Below are positions 42,699 through 52,359 of a stretch of DNA of 64,000 bases, piece after piece. The translations under genes and the position numbers were made by a program. This DNA is from Bartonella sp. TP (GTDB lineage: Bacteria > Pseudomonadota > Alphaproteobacteria > Rhizobiales > Rhizobiaceae): NCBI RefSeq assembly GCF_030406085.1, contig NZ_CP129002.1:1093065-1157064 (forward strand). The letters run 5' to 3'. Position 1 is the first letter of the stretch. The number at the start of each line of letters is the position of its first letter. The notes under the pieces are model-generated. The model had not been told where the DNA came from and did no database searches. It saw nothing but the letters and a program-made list of their open reading frames with translations.

Positions 42699-43338
42699 GT
42701 CTGGATATTTCATAAGTTTTGAGGGCATAGACGGGGCCGGCAAATCTACGCAAATCAAAAAACTCGCGACTTATCTAGTAAGCCAAGGCTATCATGAGGT
42801 AGTAACCACGCAAGAACCGGGCGGCACTTGCGGCGCGAAGATAGTGCGCGATGTCTTTTTATATAGTGATAAACTTAGCCAAACAATACAATATTTGCTT
42901 ATGATAGGCGCACGAGCAGATCATATTGATGAATTAATTGCTCCAGCTTTGAAACAAGGAAAAATAGTTTTGTCAGATCGCTATTTTGATTCAAGCGCCG
43001 TTTATCAAGAAAAAGTTACACAAGAGAGCTATCCTGCTTTATTTGGAATAGGGCAAAAAATAGCCAACAGCTGCCGCCCTGACCTTACAATAATCTTAGA
43101 TATAGATCCATCTTTGGCGCTGGCGCGTATAGAACAGCGCAAAAATAAGTTACAGGACTCTATGGAACGCAATATTACATTAGAAATAATTGCGAAACGG
43201 CGTGCAAAATATTTAGATTTAGCAAAAATAGACAAAGAGCGTTGCTATGTTGTAAACGCTATGCAAGAATCTACGCAACTAAGCGCAACCATAGCCTCTC
43301 TGGTAATTAGAAAATTACAGGAAAATCATGCACGATAG
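42697..43338 (+). CDS. tmk: thymidylate kinase
   Basis: Phosphorylates dTMP to dTDP. It has 213 aa with a TTG start supported by GAAGAGG about six bases upstream. The P-loop FEGIDGAGKST is at residues 6-16, the DRY motif in LSDRYFDSS near 91-99, and a LID region with IEQRKNKLQ follows. The 3' end overlaps holB by 11 bases, so the two are coupled. Confidence 0.94.
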   Translation: MSGYFISFEGIDGAGKSTQIKKLATYLVSQGYHEVVTTQEPGGTCGAKIVRDVFLYSDKLSQTIQYLLMIGARADHIDELIAPALKQGKIVLSDRYFDSSAVYQEKVTQESYPALFGIGQKIANSCRPDLTIILDIDPSLALARIEQRKNKLQDSMERNITLEIIAKRRAKYLDLAKIDKERCYVVNAMQESTQLSATIASLVIRKLQENHAR

Positions 43339-44371
43339 TTATAATATAAAAACGGCAGATGATATAAATGGTGTGCTTTCGCCTTTTGATAATAATTTTT
43401 TTACCGGGCATAAGCAAGAAACTGCCATTTTATGCTCTCTAATAAATAATCAGCGCCAGCACCATGCTCTTATATTTGAAGGCGAGCAGGGGTTAGGAAA
43501 AGCAAGCCTTGCGATACATTTTGCCTATAGCCTCTTTGCTTATGAAAAAAACAATGAACATTTTAATATAAAAATACCAGATAAAAAATCAGTTATTTGG
43601 CGACAAATGGAGCAAAATATCTATCCAGGATTTCTCTATTTGTCGCGTAGTTATGATAGCAATGCAAAACGTTTTAAAAATTACATCGCGGCTGAAGAAA
43701 TAAAACAGATAAGCAAAATGCTGCAACATAGCGTAAGCGACAGTGGACAACGTATTATTATTATAGATAATCTAGGCGATTTAAACCAATATTCTGCTAA
43801 CGCCTTACTAAAAATGTTGGAAGAGCCGCCAGCCAATACTTTATTTATACTTATTTCGCATTTGCATAAGCCCGTTTTAGCCACGGTAAGGTCTCGTTGT
43901 TTAACTATAAGATTTAAGCCATTAGCAACAGAGCAGCTAAAAACAGCGCTGCAACATTGTTTACTAAACACCGCAGAAATAGATACGGCCACAATAGCGA
44001 AAGCTAAAGGCAATGTACGAAAAGCCGCTTTGTTGGTTTTATCTAATGCTACTAAAATCTATGATAAATTAGATGAACTGCTACTTAAACAATCGCTAAA
44101 TATCAGTGCTATTCAGCAACTAGCGGAGGAGCTTACCATAAAAGATCAGCCGCTGCCGTATCAACAATGCATGGAAACCTTGTTGAATTTAATAGCAAAA
44201 CGTGCAAAAGAAAAAGCAAACGCCCAGGCCTTACAGCAAGCAAATGAATTATCTTGTATTTGGCGCTCTATGTATGAGGCTTTTAATGCAACAAATTTAT
44301 ACAATTTAAATAAGAAACAGTTATTATGTGATTCAATAATTCGTACCTTTAACGTTATGCACGATAAATAG
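43328..44371 (+). CDS. holB: DNA polymerase III subunit delta'
   Basis: Clamp-loader subunit, 347 aa. The AAA+ fold is visible: a P-loop-like EGEQGLGKASLA (about 53-64), a DNLGDLNQYSANALLKMLEEPP stretch from about 140, and the sensor LISHLHKPVLATVRSRC near 175. A C-terminal helical collar domain follows. The zinc-binding cysteines of canonical delta' are not obvious. Starts inside tmk and ends in TAG nine bases before metG. Confidence 0.88.
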   Translation: MHDSYNIKTADDINGVLSPFDNNFFTGHKQETAILCSLINNQRQHHALIFEGEQGLGKASLAIHFAYSLFAYEKNNEHFNIKIPDKKSVIWRQMEQNIYPGFLYLSRSYDSNAKRFKNYIAAEEIKQISKMLQHSVSDSGQRIIIIDNLGDLNQYSANALLKMLEEPPANTLFILISHLHKPVLATVRSRCLTIRFKPLATEQLKTALQHCLLNTAEIDTATIAKAKGNVRKAALLVLSNATKIYDKLDELLLKQSLNISAIQQLAEELTIKDQPLPYQQCMETLLNLIAKRAKEKANAQALQQANELSCIWRSMYEAFNATNLYNLNKKQLLCDSIIRTFNVMHDK

Positions 44372-44379
44372 AGAAAATA

Positions 44380-45921
44380 ATGCAAAGAAAATTTTATATA
44401 ACTACGCCTATTTTTTACCCAAATGGACAACCACATATAGGCCATGCTTACAATAGCATAGCCAGTGATTGTCTGGCCCGGTTTGAAAGGCTAAAAGGCA
44501 GCAAGGTTTTATTTGTTTCCGGTACGGATGAGCATGGTTTGAAAATGCAGCAAACAGCACAAAAACTAGGGCTGCAACCACAAGAGTTAGCTGATAAAAA
44601 TAGCCAAATATTTAAGGATATGCTTGCCGCCTTAAACTGTTCTAATGATGATTTTATACGCACGACACAGCCAAGACATGCTGAAGCTTGTAAAGCGCTG
44701 TGGCAAAAAATGGAAGCAGCAGGCGATATATATTTAGCTAAATATAGCGGTTGGTATTCGGTACGGCAAGAGGCTTATTATGATGAAGCAGATACTATGC
44801 TGACAGAAGATGGCCAAAGAGTCGAAAAGGAAGTAGGCTCACCAGTTGAATGGAATGAAGAAGAGAGTTATTTTTTTCGGCTTTCAAAATATCAAGATCG
44901 TCTGCTACAATATTACGACGAGCATCCAGAATTCATTGCACCACACGCCAGACGAAATGAAATTTATAGTTTTGTAAAAGCTGGTCTCAAGGATCTCTCT
45001 ATTTCCAGAACTAGTTTTAACTGGGGTATTAAAGTACCTGGCAACAATCGTCATATTATGTATGTTTGGGTGGACGCTTTAACTAATTACCTTACCGCTA
45101 CGGGGTTTCCAGAGGCAACTGACGAGAATTATTTTTGGCCAGCTGATTTACACGTTATAGGCAAAGATATAATAAGATTTCATGCTATTTATTGGCCAGC
45201 TTTTCTAATGTCTGCTAACATAGATTTACCGAAGAGAATATTTGCGCATGGCTTTTTGCTCAATAAGGGCGAAAAAATGTCGAAATCCGTAGGCAATGTG
45301 GTTAGTCCGTTCGACCTTATTAACCTTTATGGCGTAGATCAAATACGCTATTTTTTAATGAAAGAGGTAATTTTTGGACAAGATGGTAGTTATAGTCATG
45401 CAGCCATTGTTAATAGAATAAATGCTGACTTGGCAAATGATTTAGGCAATTTATTGCAGCGTAGCTTAGCGTTATTGGCTAAAAATTGTGATAATATCGT
45501 TCCTGCGCGAATAGCTTATCAAGCAGAAGATGAAGAAGTTTTAGAGCAAACAGCACAGAATTTGCAAGAAGCTATAGAGCTTATGGAAACGCAGCAAATC
45601 TCTCTAGCCCTAAATTTGATTTTTCAAACAGTTGGAGCAACCAATCGCTATTTTGCTGCAGCAGAACCATGGGTTTTAAAAAACACTAATGTTGAACGTT
45701 TTAATACAGTATTATACACAACTTTAGAAATATTGCGACAATTGGGTATATTACTGCAGGCTTTTATACCAAATTCAGCAGAAAAATTACTGGATCTTTT
45801 GGCTATAGAACCCAGCGATAGATTAATAAGACATATAAAAACAAAGCCTTTGCCGCAAGATCAAGTCTTGCCAGCTGCTACACCACTTTTTCCTCGGTAT
45901 ATTGAAAATAGGGCTGAATAA
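44380..45921 (+). CDS. metG: methionyl-tRNA synthetase
   Basis: Class I synthetase, 513 aa. FYPNGQPHIGHAY (about 11-23) holds HIGH and KMSKSVGN (about 302) is KMSKS. The anticodon-binding helical domain follows. No C-terminal EMAP/dimerisation domain is present, and the zinc knuckle is of the short (metG2) type, as usual in alphaproteobacteria. Its stop overlaps the tatD ATG. Confidence 0.95.
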   Translation: MQRKFYITTPIFYPNGQPHIGHAYNSIASDCLARFERLKGSKVLFVSGTDEHGLKMQQTAQKLGLQPQELADKNSQIFKDMLAALNCSNDDFIRTTQPRHAEACKALWQKMEAAGDIYLAKYSGWYSVRQEAYYDEADTMLTEDGQRVEKEVGSPVEWNEEESYFFRLSKYQDRLLQYYDEHPEFIAPHARRNEIYSFVKAGLKDLSISRTSFNWGIKVPGNNRHIMYVWVDALTNYLTATGFPEATDENYFWPADLHVIGKDIIRFHAIYWPAFLMSANIDLPKRIFAHGFLLNKGEKMSKSVGNVVSPFDLINLYGVDQIRYFLMKEVIFGQDGSYSHAAIVNRINADLANDLGNLLQRSLALLAKNCDNIVPARIAYQAEDEEVLEQTAQNLQEAIELMETQQISLALNLIFQTVGATNRYFAAAEPWVLKNTNVERFNTVLYTTLEILRQLGILLQAFIPNSAEKLLDLLAIEPSDRLIRHIKTKPLPQDQVLPAATPLFPRYIENRAE

Positions 45922-46706
45922 TGACTTATTTAATTGACACACATTGCCACCTAGATTTTCCAGAGCTCTATGCAGATTTGGATATGGTTTTAGAACGCGC
46001 CAAAGCGCAGTCGATTAAAAAATTTATAACTATTGGCGTTAAAATAAAGGATTCAGTAAAACTGCTTGAAATCGCCAATAAGTATGAAAATGTTTTTTGC
46101 GCTATAGGCACTCATCCTGACAATGCGGCTGAAGAAACAGCAATAACACTAGAAGAATTAATAGAATATAGCACCTACAAAAAAGTTATAGCGTTTGGAG
46201 AGACCGGGCTAGACTATCATTACCAGCCAGAACAAGCAGAAATACAAAAAAAATCATTCCTAAAGCATATTGCTGCAGCTCAACATACTAATCTACCACT
46301 GGTGATACATACTAGAAAAGCAGATGAAGATATGCAAGATATCTTGACGGCTGAGCATGCAAAAATGCGATTTAACTTTGTCTTACACTGCTACTCTTCT
46401 GGTATAGAATTGGCAAAAGCAGCGTTAGCTATTGGCGGTTATATAAGTTTTTCTGGCATATTAACTTTTAAAAATGCAGCTGAGATACGTGAAATAGCTA
46501 AGATAGTTCCAAAAAACCAAGTTTTATTAGAAACAGATTCTCCATATCTAGCCCCCATACCATATAGAGGGCGTAGCAATGAACCTGCCTATATTGTTGA
46601 AACTGCTAAAATACTTGCGCAAATTCTAGAAATACCCTATGAAGAAGTAGTGGCTCAAACCACAAAAAATGCCCTTAGATTATTTAATAAAATGCACAAT
46701 GACTAA
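45921..46706 (+). CDS. tatD: TatD family metal-dependent hydrolase
   Basis: TIM-barrel metal-dependent DNase/hydrolase, 261 aa. The metal-binding DTHCHLDFPEL is at residues 6-16, GETGLDYHY near 93-101, VIHTRKA near 127 and LETDSPYLAP near 203-212. These match YcfH/TatD-type enzymes. Located between metG and an MBL-fold hydrolase, the common alphaproteobacterial order. Confidence 0.94.
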   Translation: MTYLIDTHCHLDFPELYADLDMVLERAKAQSIKKFITIGVKIKDSVKLLEIANKYENVFCAIGTHPDNAAEETAITLEELIEYSTYKKVIAFGETGLDYHYQPEQAEIQKKSFLKHIAAAQHTNLPLVIHTRKADEDMQDILTAEHAKMRFNFVLHCYSSGIELAKAALAIGGYISFSGILTFKNAAEIREIAKIVPKNQVLLETDSPYLAPIPYRGRSNEPAYIVETAKILAQILEIPYEEVVAQTTKNALRLFNKMHND

Positions 46707-47505
46707 AGCTGAATATACAAAATATACTATCCTGGGCTGTGGTTCTTCTTGCGGTGTACCACGACCCAATGGCGACTGGGGGGCTTGCAATCGCTTTGAG
46801 CCAAAAAATCGCCGTCAGCGTACTTCGCTCTTGGTAGAGCGCTATGCAAATGCAACCGATAAAACGACCATAGTTATAGATACTGGCCCAGATTTTGCTG
46901 CGCAGATGCTAAAAGCGCAGGTAAGCCATATTGACGCTGTGTTATACACCCATGCCCATGCAGATCACACACATGGCATTGACGACCTACGCAGCTATGC
47001 CCTGGTGCAAAAAGATTTGCTACCACTTTATGCCAACACAAATACTTTGGAGTATTTACATAAAAGCTTTGGCTATTGCTTTCAAACACCGCCCGGGTCT
47101 AATTATCCACCTATTTTAAAAGCCAATAGTTTAACTATGCAGCAAACTTATAGAGTAAAAGGAGCTGGCGGTGCTATAGAATTTATGGCTTTAGAGCAAA
47201 TACATGGCGATATAAATTCTGTGGCTTTTAGAATTGGTGATACGGCTTATTGTACAGATGTTAGCTATATGCCAGAAGAGACAAAAGCAAAACTAACACA
47301 ATTGCAAATATTAATAATAGGTGCTTTACAATATCAAGAGCATCGCAGCCATTTTTCGGTAGCACAAGCTTTAAAACTTATAGAAGAGCTGCAGCCCAAG
47401 CAAGCATATTTCACACATATGCATACGGCGCTGGACTATAACACACTACGCGCGGAGCTACCAACAAATGTAGCTCCGGCCTATGACGGCCTTAGTTTTA
47501 GCTAG
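46699..47505 (+). CDS. MBL-fold metallohydrolase (PhnP-like)
   Basis: The ATG at 46699, overlapping the tatD end, gives 268 aa beginning MTKAEYTKYTILGCGSS. The GCGSSCGVPRPN start (about 13-24) and the metal motif THAHADHTHGIDDLR (about 85-99) resemble phosphoribosyl 1,2-cyclic phosphate phosphodiesterase-like enzymes. Further His/Asp ligands occur at CTDVSYMPEE and in the C-terminal FTHMHTALDY. True substrate unknown. Last gene of the rlpA-tatD block. Confidence 0.88.
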   Translation: MTKAEYTKYTILGCGSSCGVPRPNGDWGACNRFEPKNRRQRTSLLVERYANATDKTTIVIDTGPDFAAQMLKAQVSHIDAVLYTHAHADHTHGIDDLRSYALVQKDLLPLYANTNTLEYLHKSFGYCFQTPPGSNYPPILKANSLTMQQTYRVKGAGGAIEFMALEQIHGDINSVAFRIGDTAYCTDVSYMPEETKAKLTQLQILIIGALQYQEHRSHFSVAQALKLIEELQPKQAYFTHMHTALDYNTLRAELPTNVAPAYDGLSFS

Positions 47506-47514
47506 CTATAATTA

Positions 47515-47557
47515 AAGCCGGGCTATAAAATAGCACCGGCTTATGATTATGTTAATT
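47515..47557. terminator. probable terminator after the MBL hydrolase
   Basis: AAGCCGG (47515-47521) and CCGGCTT (47536-47542) form a 7-bp GC-rich stem, and TTAATTTTTT follows. It lies 10 bases after the hydrolase stop and just before the convergent membrane-protein gene ends, so it could serve both. Confidence 0.6.
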
Positions 47558-47573
47558 TTTTATAATTAGCGCA

Positions 47574-48776
47574 CTAGACACGCGGGGATATATCGTCACC
47601 CAAAATTCTATGTGTAGTTACACGCTCAGTAGTAACGGGGGCGTTAGCAGCTGTATAATCTCTGCCATTATAGTCCCGGCCATCATCACGACCGTTATTA
47701 TCATAATGCGGGCCATTATCAAAATAGTCATGATTTATATTAACTGTATGTTTCTTTGTTCCCATAGAGCCAGCCAAAGCAGAAACTAACGCACCAAGTA
47801 CGGCACTAAAACATGCCCATAATGCACCATGACCAGCTTTATTTGTAGCATCCCCAGCTATTTGTACAGCCTGGTCAGGAAGATTTTTTCCATTGTACAG
47901 GCCCTTGTCCACAAAGTTTTTAGCATCTACTATTTTTTTTCTAGAGTCAGCCTTTGCTGCATTAAAGATATTTAAAGCGTTTTGGGCTACCGTCTGCGCT
48001 TTTTCTTTTGCCATACCGTTATTTATCAGCTGTTTAGAGACTTCTGTTTGCGTAACGGTAAAGTTTAGACCATCTATATCACGCTGCAAAGAATTTTTTA
48101 ATCTATCGCCAATAGCTTTTAGGCTATCTGGTGTATTATAACCTTCTTTAGCTGCTTCACTTAATTGATTACGAGCACTAGCTAAACTATTTTTTAACTT
48201 ATCTATAGACAATACCGGAGCTTTACCGCCATCTAGCGCAGAATTTAGCTGCGAGCGATAGCTATCTAGAAAATCGTCGCTAAAGGCATATGCTTTTACT
48301 GTATGATCGATTTCTTTATTGACCTCATGTTGCGTGGTTTTTGCGTCGCCAGTTGCACCAGCCGTAAAGGCACCGCCAATTAAAGAGCCAGAAAACTGCA
48401 ATGCAGAGGTTATGGCCATAGCAGATAGTAAAAACGCAACCAAGCTTAAAGTGGCCCAAGTTAAAAATCCGTGCGTGCCGCCAGATCTACCACTTAGCAT
48501 GCCCGAAAGATAGCCGCCAGCAAACAAGCTTAAAATCATTATAACAATTGAACCAAGACCAAGAGCTAACCCGCTATGTGTACCAGCATCCTGAGCGTTA
48601 ATGTCAAAATTGCTAAAACCTAAGCCAATAAATAATAAAGATAAAAGCATGGCTGTGATTAATGAGGTAACAACTCCGGCGGCAATAGCGCCCCAAGAAA
48701 TGGAGGGCCGCATAAAATTGTACGATCTATTATACCGGGTATAATCCGGATTATTACAAGTGTGGTTATTATTCAT
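47574..48776 (-). CDS. membrane protein, alphaproteobacterial PhnA-like family
   Basis: A 400-aa protein with about four hydrophobic helices: AIAAGVVTSLITAMLLSLLF near 30-50, a second near 70-90, a third near 104-122, and one near 320-340. Between them lies a long, charged, helical extracytoplasmic or cytoplasmic region. The SWGAIAAGVV start and GGYLSGMLSGRSGGTHGFLTWA segment resemble a family annotated as PhnA-like in Rhizobiales, unrelated to phosphonate use. The C-terminal tail is rich in Asn, Asp, Tyr and Gly. Function unknown. Confidence 0.65.
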   Translation of the reverse strand: MNNNHTCNNPDYTRYNRSYNFMRPSISWGAIAAGVVTSLITAMLLSLLFIGLGFSNFDINAQDAGTHSGLALGLGSIVIMILSLFAGGYLSGMLSGRSGGTHGFLTWATLSLVAFLLSAMAITSALQFSGSLIGGAFTAGATGDAKTTQHEVNKEIDHTVKAYAFSDDFLDSYRSQLNSALDGGKAPVLSIDKLKNSLASARNQLSEAAKEGYNTPDSLKAIGDRLKNSLQRDIDGLNFTVTQTEVSKQLINNGMAKEKAQTVAQNALNIFNAAKADSRKKIVDAKNFVDKGLYNGKNLPDQAVQIAGDATNKAGHGALWACFSAVLGALVSALAGSMGTKKHTVNINHDYFDNGPHYDNNGRDDGRDYNGRDYTAANAPVTTERVTTHRILGDDISPRV

Positions 48777-48871
48777 GTTGCATCCCTTAAAAATTTTATA
48801 ACTGTAGACGCCAAACGTGAAAGAAAGTTGTTGGTTCCGAAATGTAAAGGTTTAATTACGGCAATTTTCGC

Positions 48872-48900
48872 TTGCATTTCGCTTCAACCTATGTTACTTC
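48872..48900 (+). promoter_or_regulatory. possible tRNA-Thr promoter
   Basis: TTGCAT (48872-48877) and TACTTC (48895-48900) with a 17-base spacer end 11 bases before the tRNA. The -10 is weak; the position is right for a tRNA promoter. Confidence 0.3.
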
Positions 48901-48911
48901 CAACATGTTGT

Positions 48912-48984
48912 GCCCTTATAGCTCAGTTGGTAGAGCATCTGATTTGTAATCAGAGGGTCGGGAGTTCGAGTCTCTCTGGGGGCA
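48912..48984 (+). tRNA. tRNA-Thr (anticodon UGU)
   Basis: A 73-base cloverleaf. The acceptor GCCCTTA pairs with TGGGGGC (two G-T pairs). The D arm contains GCTCAGTTGGTAGAGC. The anticodon stem-loop CTGATTTGTAATCAG has anticodon TGT. The T arm GGGAG-TTCGAGT-CTCTC contains one G-T pair. The discriminator is A and CCA is not encoded (CCG follows). It directly precedes the prophage integrase, so its 3' end is the likely attachment site. Confidence 0.93.
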
Positions 48985-49083
48985 CCGCAGCTCTAGTTAC
49001 GGGCTTTTTGTAAGTATTTCTGGCTACTTTTCTTTTTAGCTAGAAGGAATCAGTGCGATATCGCTTGGGTATCGGCACTTTAA

Positions 49084-49918
49084 TTATTCAAAATTTAGCT
49101 TTGTTATGGCCTTTGCTGCTAATTTTCTTCTATTCGCAGTTTTAGTATAAAGTGAAGCCATTTCGTCATCATTCCAGCCAAATATTGCCTTTAGCTCTGC
49201 CACCGTTGCACCTGCATTAGCTGCTCTTGTTGCGCTCAATTTGCGAACGCCATGCGCCGATTTTTCTATACCTGCTTTTCTGCAAGCTATGCGAAACATA
49301 TTGCCAAAGCTTTCTTTAGTAAGTGGTTCTCCGCTTGCACTAGCTATAAAACTATAATTGCCTATTATTCCTGCATCTAATGTTTGCTGTAGTTTTGGCA
49401 ATATAGGCAGAGCCACCTCCGTTTGATATTTGCTTTTTTCTGTTTTTATAATCAAAATATTATTGCTAACGTTTTTATAGCCAATTCTTACTACATCACC
49501 ACGGCGCAGGCCTGTATATAATAACACATCTAAATATACGCGCTCCCGCGTGCCCAGCCGATAATAGCTATAATATTTTGCTACATCCTCTTCGCTCCAA
49601 GCAGGAAACCCGTCACTATTAGTAAGGCGCGGATATTTAATGCCGTAGCAAGGATTAGACAAAAGCAGCTCACGCTCAACCGCCCAAGTGAATAAACCAT
49701 TCAGTGCCTTTAAAAACATTCGTGCCGAGCCTTTGATCGCGACCAGTTAATATCACTTGTTTTGTTATACTACGATAATCGCAATCTCCAGCATTTAACA
49801 AAATACGCTTAAAAACATTTTCTCTTTGCTTCTTGGTGGCCGGTGAATATTCTTGCCAGTCACGACTTTTTTTATATTCATTTATCAACCAGTTTAAGCT
49901 GCCGTATAATACTTCCAT
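49084..49918 (-). pseudogene. int: tyrosine recombinase/phage integrase, frameshifted
   Basis: Prophage integrase. The first frame (49918 down to about 49725) gives the N-terminal SAM-like region starting MEVLYGSLNWLINEYKKSRD. The second frame (49719-49084, 211 aa) holds the catalytic domain: Arg in TGLRRGDVVRI, HGVRKLSATRAA and the Tyr in MASLYTKTANRRK. The two overlap within GGCTCGGCACGAATG, where a single-base shift would join DQR to MFLKALNGLFTWAVERE. All catalytic residues are intact. The gene ends about 100 bases from the tRNA-Thr 3' end. Confidence 0.85.
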
Positions 49919-49921
49919 GGC

Positions 49922-50071
49922 TTATAGCGAGCTCGCTGCCTTTAAGGTGGATTTTGGCACTATTGCTATATTTTGCTCTGTATCTTCAAATTCCAGTGTG
50001 CAGGATATCGTAAAGCGGCGGGTTCCCGCATCTTTTATTTTGTTTGTTAGCTCTTCCATTAACTTTTCCAT
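49922..50071 (-). CDS. small phage protein (49 aa)
   Basis: A short frame starting MEKLMEELTNKIKDAGTRRF and ending LKAASSL. Its ATG overlaps the upstream stop (TAATG) and a GGAGGA site lies just before it. Its stop is four bases upstream of the integrase start. The overlaps and the ribosome site support a real gene in the leftward operon. No recognised family. Confidence 0.55.
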   Translation of the reverse strand: MEKLMEELTNKIKDAGTRRFTISCTLEFEDTEQNIAIVPKSTLKAASSL

Positions 50072-50835
50072 TATGCTTCCTCCATATCAACTAAATTTGT
50101 TATTGGGGTTGTGGCTTGTACAGTAGCGGCTGGCACTAAATCCTCTACCGTAAGATCGCCATTTTTGATGCCTTTATAGTAGCCCCGCATTGTTTGCACA
50201 TCTTGCTCGGTTATTTCAATTATCGAAGCGATGCCAAGTAGCTCGAATATTTGCGGCTCCGTTAGCCCCAGGCTTAACATTGCATCTATAGCTTTTTTGC
50301 GCGACTCTTCTAGCGGTGCTTGCTCACCACTGCGCGTTTTTAGTACGGCTTGGAAGGCTTGGTTCCACAAAGGACGCGGAATAGCCTTTAAGATTACATT
50401 TCGCCTGGCTACAGAAAGCGCGACATTACAGCCTAGATTTATCATATCCTCGTTTTTACTGGTGATACGCCGTCTTATCGTTTCATATTCTATAGTATTA
50501 GCTTCGATATCTTCAAAAACTGCTTGGGCCAAGATGTAGCCTTGTTTTATATTTACTTCTAGAATTTGCGTAGCTACGCGACAATTGCCATAGGCAGATT
50601 TTACGATTTCAGCAAATCTTATGCTTGCCCCTTCGATAGTTTTGCCAGCACGCGGCAGGGCATACACGCATTCATCCGCTGTTTCTGCATCTAACGTGGC
50701 CAGGCTAAATATTCTATTTTGCACGAATGACATGTTGCGCTTATATTTCTGCGCTAATTCTAGCTGTGATTCAAAATTTGCTCGCTGCACGGCTACGGCA
50801 TAAGAAATTTCGTGCGGTACTAATTCAGTTTGCAT
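50071..50835 (-). CDS. conserved phage protein, putative ssDNA-annealing/recombination function
   Basis: A 254-aa protein. Segments such as EGASIRFAEIVKSAYGNCRV (about 68-87), the IRRRITSKNEDMI stretch and VALSVARRNVILKAIPRPLW are typical of a phage family found beside RecE-like nucleases. By analogy with exonuclease plus annealing-protein pairs (RecE/RecT, Red alpha/beta) it may be the annealing partner. I cannot prove a RecT or Erf fold from sequence alone. It overlaps the nuclease gene by 11 bases and the 49-aa gene by one. Confidence 0.55.
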   Translation of the reverse strand: MQTELVPHEISYAVAVQRANFESQLELAQKYKRNMSFVQNRIFSLATLDAETADECVYALPRAGKTIEGASIRFAEIVKSAYGNCRVATQILEVNIKQGYILAQAVFEDIEANTIEYETIRRRITSKNEDMINLGCNVALSVARRNVILKAIPRPLWNQAFQAVLKTRSGEQAPLEESRKKAIDAMLSLGLTEPQIFELLGIASIIEITEQDVQTMRGYYKGIKNGDLTVEDLVPAATVQATTPITNLVDMEEA

Positions 50836-51781
50836 TATAGGCCCCGTTATTTTGATATTGAAACCAGATTGGTAGGGTATTAGGATCGAGCTCTTCTATT
50901 ATGGTATCTCTGCGCCATTCTTTATCTTCACTCAAGCCAAACTCTGCGTAATAATCTTGGTATTTTTCTATGGCCTTTAAGATTTGCTTATTGGCTAGGG
51001 CAAAGGCCTTGTTTTCTGGTGATAGCTGCACGCAACGGGCTATCGGGGCTAATGATTTTTTCCAAAACACGAAGATAAAACCGAAATATTCAGTCGCGAC
51101 TATTGATTTTAATAGCTCTTTATCGCCCGTACCAAATATCTTACCTGCGTTAAATAGGCTATTCATTTGCCGGCGCGCATTAATATAGTGCGCGGCAGAG
51201 ACTATATAATTAAATCCTGCGATTGCATCTTTCACCGCTATATGCATCGGTTTATTATTTGGATTGCTCAATGTTTTTAAGTCTATGATAGAATTTTTAC
51301 GAAGATAGTCGAACCGTGCTTTAAATGTTATGCCTGTTTTCTCATCGGTCCAGATTACTGATATTTCGGCAATGCCTTTTTTGAATATTTTGTCGATGCT
51401 GGGGTCTTGTTTTATTTGTGTATTGACGCTCAAGATTTTATTGAACTCATCTAGCTTTATTGGAGTTTTTCCAGTTGCTTTAGCGAGCTCAAACGCTTCT
51501 TTGCCAGCTTTAGTGTTTAAGTTGCCTTCATATGATGCATATGTTTCGCTAAAGGCCTATACACCTTCAAGAATGCATTTATGTATTTGGCGTCCATAGG
51601 TCAGAGCAGGGGTTTCAGCGCGGGCTTCCTTGAATTTATCATACCAATAATCCTCTGGGTTGCCGAGCAGCATTTTCAGGTTTGTTGAACCCAGGGCGAG
51701 GTCTTTATGATATTCGTCTTCGTTTAAATTAAAATATATACCGTCTTGCAACATTTTAGTAACTCCGGAAGTATGAGCCAA
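50825..51781 (-). pseudogene. RecE-like PD-(D/E)XK exonuclease with in-frame TAG
   Basis: Phage 5'-3' exonuclease of the PDDEXK_1/DUF3799 type (lambda-type recombination). The ATG at 51781 opens a frame with YHKDLALGSTNLKMLLGNPE and LTYGRQIHKCILEGV; a TAG stands at 51557-51559. The same frame then continues AFSETYASYEGNLNTKAGKE without further stops to 50825. The nuclease core follows: FKARFDYLRKNSIIDLKTLS supplies the D and D-x-K elements. The intact frame would be 318 residues. A single substitution such as GAG or CAG to TAG explains it. Confidence 0.8.
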
Positions 51782-52172
51782 GGCCTAAATCGATGGCTGT
51801 TAAGCGATGCTCATCATTTTCGTTATAGAAGGGGTCTCTATGTAGGAATTCTTCGTAGGCTTCACTGTTTAATATGTAATCGTGATGGTTTGCGTCTTCT
51901 TCAAAGTCTCGGCAACTTACGTAATACGCAGCTAGCTCTTCGCTTAGATCTTTTTTCTGTCCATTTTCTTTCTGGACGCAGATTGAATGGATATTCACGC
52001 TGTTATCTGCAACGATATCAGGTAGATATTCTAGTAGGGTAGTTATCGACTCTATATCCTGCTCTTCATTTGTCACGGTTAGGGTCAGAACTGCTTTTGA
52101 CTCGCATCCATGTCTGTCGCGCCACATTCTTATTGTTAGCGCTTCATTGTCCTTAACTATTATATTGCTCAT
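51756..52172 (-). CDS. hypothetical phage protein (138 aa)
   Basis: An acidic 138-aa protein with no family that I recognise. The N-terminal third (VLTLTVTNEEQDIESITTLL) looks like beta-strand plus helix; the C-terminal part is rich in Asp, Glu, His and Tyr. Its 3' end overlaps the nuclease start by 26 bases. It is the promoter-proximal gene of the leftward recombination operon. Confidence 0.6.
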   Translation of the reverse strand: MSNIIVKDNEALTIRMWRDRHGCESKAVLTLTVTNEEQDIESITTLLEYLPDIVADNSVNIHSICVQKENGQKKDLSEELAAYYVSCRDFEEDANHHDYILNSEAYEEFLHRDPFYNENDEHRLTAIDLGLGSYFRSY

Positions 52173-52359
52173 GTTTCTACTTTCTGCTTATTCCATTCAC
52201 CCCCACATCGGGTCATCCGTAGAGTCTCGCGTAATGTGATAATGACAATATGGCATTTATAATTAGCGCAGTCAATATAAAAATTCCTATTTATTCCATT
52301 ATTTTTACACAAAGAGATTTTCTATGATAGAATCACTTGCATATTAAGCAGAGCCATTC

